A stretch of DNA of 15,529 bases, taken from assembly GCA_031281765.1 (NCBI GenBank), contig JAITEX010000032.1, forward strand, positions 1 through 15,529, given 5' to 3'. A program made the translations under genes and the position numbers. This document shows, one piece after another, positions 14,177-15,529 of this stretch (the stretch's first letter is position 1; each line of letters opens with the position of its first letter). Origin of the DNA: Eubacteriales Family XIII. Incertae Sedis bacterium. Lineage in GTDB: Bacteria; Bacillota; Clostridia; Peptostreptococcales; Anaerovoracaceae. Below the pieces are notes generated by a model. It did not search any database and was not told the DNA's origin. It saw only the letters and a program-made list of their open reading frames with translations.

Positions 14177-15329
14177 GGAGGCGGCCGTGGGCGGCATAAT
14201 AGAGGGCGAGGGCGATAAGAACGGCGACGGCCTCTATCATAAAGGTGCGCGAGTAACCGAGAGCGCTTACGACGCCGCCCCAGATAAAGGGGCCGACGCC
14301 CATGCCGGTATCCGCGAAGATATAGATGGTGGACATGGCGAGCCCGCTGCGCTCCGGCGGTGAGACCTTGACGGCTATCGCCTGGAACGCGGAGAAGAAT
14401 GAACCGTAGCCCGCGGCGCAGAGGGCGGCGCAGGCGAAGAACCACGCGGCCGAACCGGCAAGCGAAAGCAGGAACACGCCGGCGCAAAACAGCAGCATGG
14501 TCGGTGTGATAAGCGGATTGTCTCCGTATCTATCAAGTATTTTCCCTGACGGCGGCCGGATGATGACGACCATGGCCGAGTAGGCGATGAAATAGAAGGG
14601 CGCGACCCAACCGACGCCGCGCTGCGCCGTATAGAGCTGCATGAAAGCGGGCAGGGCGGAAAAACAAGTGGTCATCAGCAGGGTTACCGCCGAAATCGGC
14701 AGGGCGCGTTTCTCGAAGATGTCGGAAAGCCGCGGGCGCGCGGCTTTTTTCGGTGCGGAAACCTCCCGCTCCTTTACGCCTATCAGCGGCAGCAGTATCA
14801 GCGGCAGCAGGTTTGCCGCGAGGATAAAGGCAAATTCCGCCGTCATACCGAAACGGCTTGCGATAAATATGCCGATCAGCGGCCCGAGGCCGCTGCCAAT
14901 CGGATTGCCCATCGTGTAATACCCGATGCCCTCGCCGAGCCTGCCGGGAGGGATGAAGTCTATCACCGCCGCGTTCAGCAGGTTGCAGACCACGCCCCAC
15001 GCCATGCCGTTTATCGTGCGGACAGCGAGGAAGCCGACGAGGCCCAGCGGAATAAAATAGAGCAGGGAACCGAGGACGGACAGCGCGCCGCCGATAAACA
15101 GCAGCGTCCGGCGCTTCGCGGTATCGAGCAGAAAGCCGCTCACGATACGCGCAAAGAGCGCGCCGATCACGAAGATGCTGACGCAGAGTCCCGCGATTGC
15201 CTCGGTAGCGCCATACCTTGTGACCGAATATTCGGCTATGGTCGCCATCAGCGTAAAGAACACGAGGGCGTAGAAGATGTTCGAAACCAAGGTCAGTATG
15301 AAGTTTTTGTTCCAGAGTTTAATTGGCAT
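14154..15329 (-). CDS. MFS transporter
   Basis: A major facilitator of 391 residues from the chosen start, with about 12 predicted helices. A motif-A-like segment SGFLLDTAKRRTL follows helix 2, GYYTMGNPIGSGLGPLIG lies in the helix-5 region, and a second motif-A-like SGKILDRYGDNPL starts the C-terminal half. The start at 15329 (MPIKLWNKNF) was chosen because the first helix begins at once and GGAG lies 14 bases upstream. In-frame ATGs at 15368 and 15404 exist, but a minus-strand TATAAT lies just upstream of 15368, which would put those starts at or before the transcript start. Substrate unknown; drug or metabolite efflux are equally possible. GC content matches the left part of the window rather than the AT-rich block beside it. 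Confidence 0.88.
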   Translation of the reverse strand: MPIKLWNKNFILTLVSNIFYALVFFTLMATIAEYSVTRYGATEAIAGLCVSIFVIGALFARIVSGFLLDTAKRRTLLFIGGALSVLGSLLYFIPLGLVGFLAVRTINGMAWGVVCNLLNAAVIDFIPPGRLGEGIGYYTMGNPIGSGLGPLIGIFIASRFGMTAEFAFILAANLLPLILLPLIGVKEREVSAPKKAARPRLSDIFEKRALPISAVTLLMTTCFSALPAFMQLYTAQRGVGWVAPFYFIAYSAMVVIIRPPSGKILDRYGDNPLITPTMLLFCAGVFLLSLAGSAAWFFACAALCAAGYGSFFSAFQAIAVKVSPPERSGLAMSTIYIFADTGMGVGPFIWGGVVSALGYSRTFMIEAVAVLIALALYYAAHGRLPAAKRKR

Positions 15330-15373
15330 TGGTGAAGGGGAAACTCCTGCTTTGTCAGTTGCGGGCATGTATA

Positions 15374-15379
15374 TTATAC
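15374..15379 (-). promoter_or_regulatory. -10 element of the minus-strand MFS gene
   Basis: TATAAT on the minus strand, about 45 bases before the chosen start at 15329, with no good -35 at 16-18 bp. Its position argues against the longest reading frame. The divergent carA-like promoter lies 34 bp to its right. Confidence 0.45.
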
Positions 15380-15412
15380 TATTAATGGCGCGGTCTTGCG
15401 CCATCTCCAGGC

Positions 15413-15441
15413 TTGTATGACTATTAACTTTTATGTATAAT
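15413..15441 (+). promoter_or_regulatory. Promoter of the carA-like gene
   Basis: TTGTAT (15413-15418) and TATAAT (15436-15441) are 17 bp apart. A short leader then carries AAAGGAGA (15461-15468), 4 bases before the ATG at 15473. No attenuator or regulator site is visible in the short leader. Confidence 0.7.
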
Positions 15442-15472
15442 TATAAGGAAATTCAAAAGCAAAGGAGACTAC

Positions 15473-15529
15473 ATGGCGTTTAACGAAGGATTATTACTGC
15501 TTGAAGACGGTACGATGTACCGGGGCATG
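15473..15529 (+). CDS. carA: Probable carbamoyl-phosphate synthase small subunit, N-terminal fragment
   Basis: Only the first 19 codons are inside the window. They read MAFNEGLLLLEDGTMYRGM; the LLLLEDGTxYRG pattern is the conserved first strand of CarA, the glutaminase subunit that supplies ammonia for carbamoyl phosphate in pyrimidine and arginine synthesis. The start has a strong ribosome binding site and promoter. The assignment rests on this short motif and would be confirmed by the next few hundred bases. It suggests the right edge is conserved housekeeping DNA. Confidence 0.7.
   Translation, partial: MAFNEGLLLLEDGTMYRGM

Noticed and set aside
15330..15404. Longer start for the minus-strand MFS gene (25 more residues)
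   Set aside because: The extra residues are unlike an MFS N-terminus, the upstream ATG lacks a usable ribosome site, and a TATAAT -10 lies within the extension.

Overview
The window looks like chromosomal DNA from a moderately GC-rich, anaerobic bacterium of the Bacillota (Clostridia-like). Supporting signs are strong AGGAGG ribosome binding sites, TTGACA/TATAAT-type promoters, LAGC lipoboxes, an Fe-S/flavin enoate-reductase-type enzyme and an oxygen-independent molybdopterin enzyme. The species cannot be named from the sequence alone. No rRNA, tRNA, CRISPR array, transposase or integrase was seen.

Region 1 (1-5327, all minus strand) is a catabolic-looking block. From the promoter outward it runs short-chain dehydrogenase (SDR) -> 2-enoate reductase/dienoyl-CoA reductase-type flavoprotein -> large molybdopterin oxidoreductase that leaves the window at its left edge. 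A separate alpha/beta-hydrolase lies upstream. The molybdenum enzyme resembles pyrogallol-phloroglucinol transhydroxylase large subunit: it lacks the N-terminal Fe-S cysteine motif and keeps an Asp-Ser pair and a His at the matching active-site positions. The set suggests anaerobic transformation of an aromatic or enoate substrate, but the substrate is unknown. This is the most interesting system in the window.

Region 2 (5355-8911, plus strand) is a tight zinc/manganese-type uptake operon. It holds a small His/Cys-rich two-helix membrane protein, a ZnuA-like lipoprotein with an acidic loop, a ZnuC-like ATPase, a ZnuB-like permease, and a second lipoprotein with an OB-fold-like domain. Its promoter overlaps a 7-8-7 inverted repeat that could be a metal-regulator operator, possibly shared with the divergent hydrolase.

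Region 3 (8978-14106) is mostly AT-richer than its surroundings. It has a hormone-sensitive-lipase-type esterase (minus), a divergent MFS permease (plus), a LysR regulator (plus) and a HipB-HipA-type toxin-antitoxin pair (plus). It is bracketed by two direct copies of a 43-bp sequence (8929-8971 and 14134-14176, three transitions apart), the second overlapping the 3' end of the next gene. It may be an acquired cassette, or the repeats may be a REP-like element placed between convergent genes.

Region 4 (14154-15529) has a second MFS transporter (minus), then a well-formed promoter and the first 19 codons of a probable carbamoyl-phosphate synthase small subunit gene (carA), a housekeeping pyrimidine/arginine gene.
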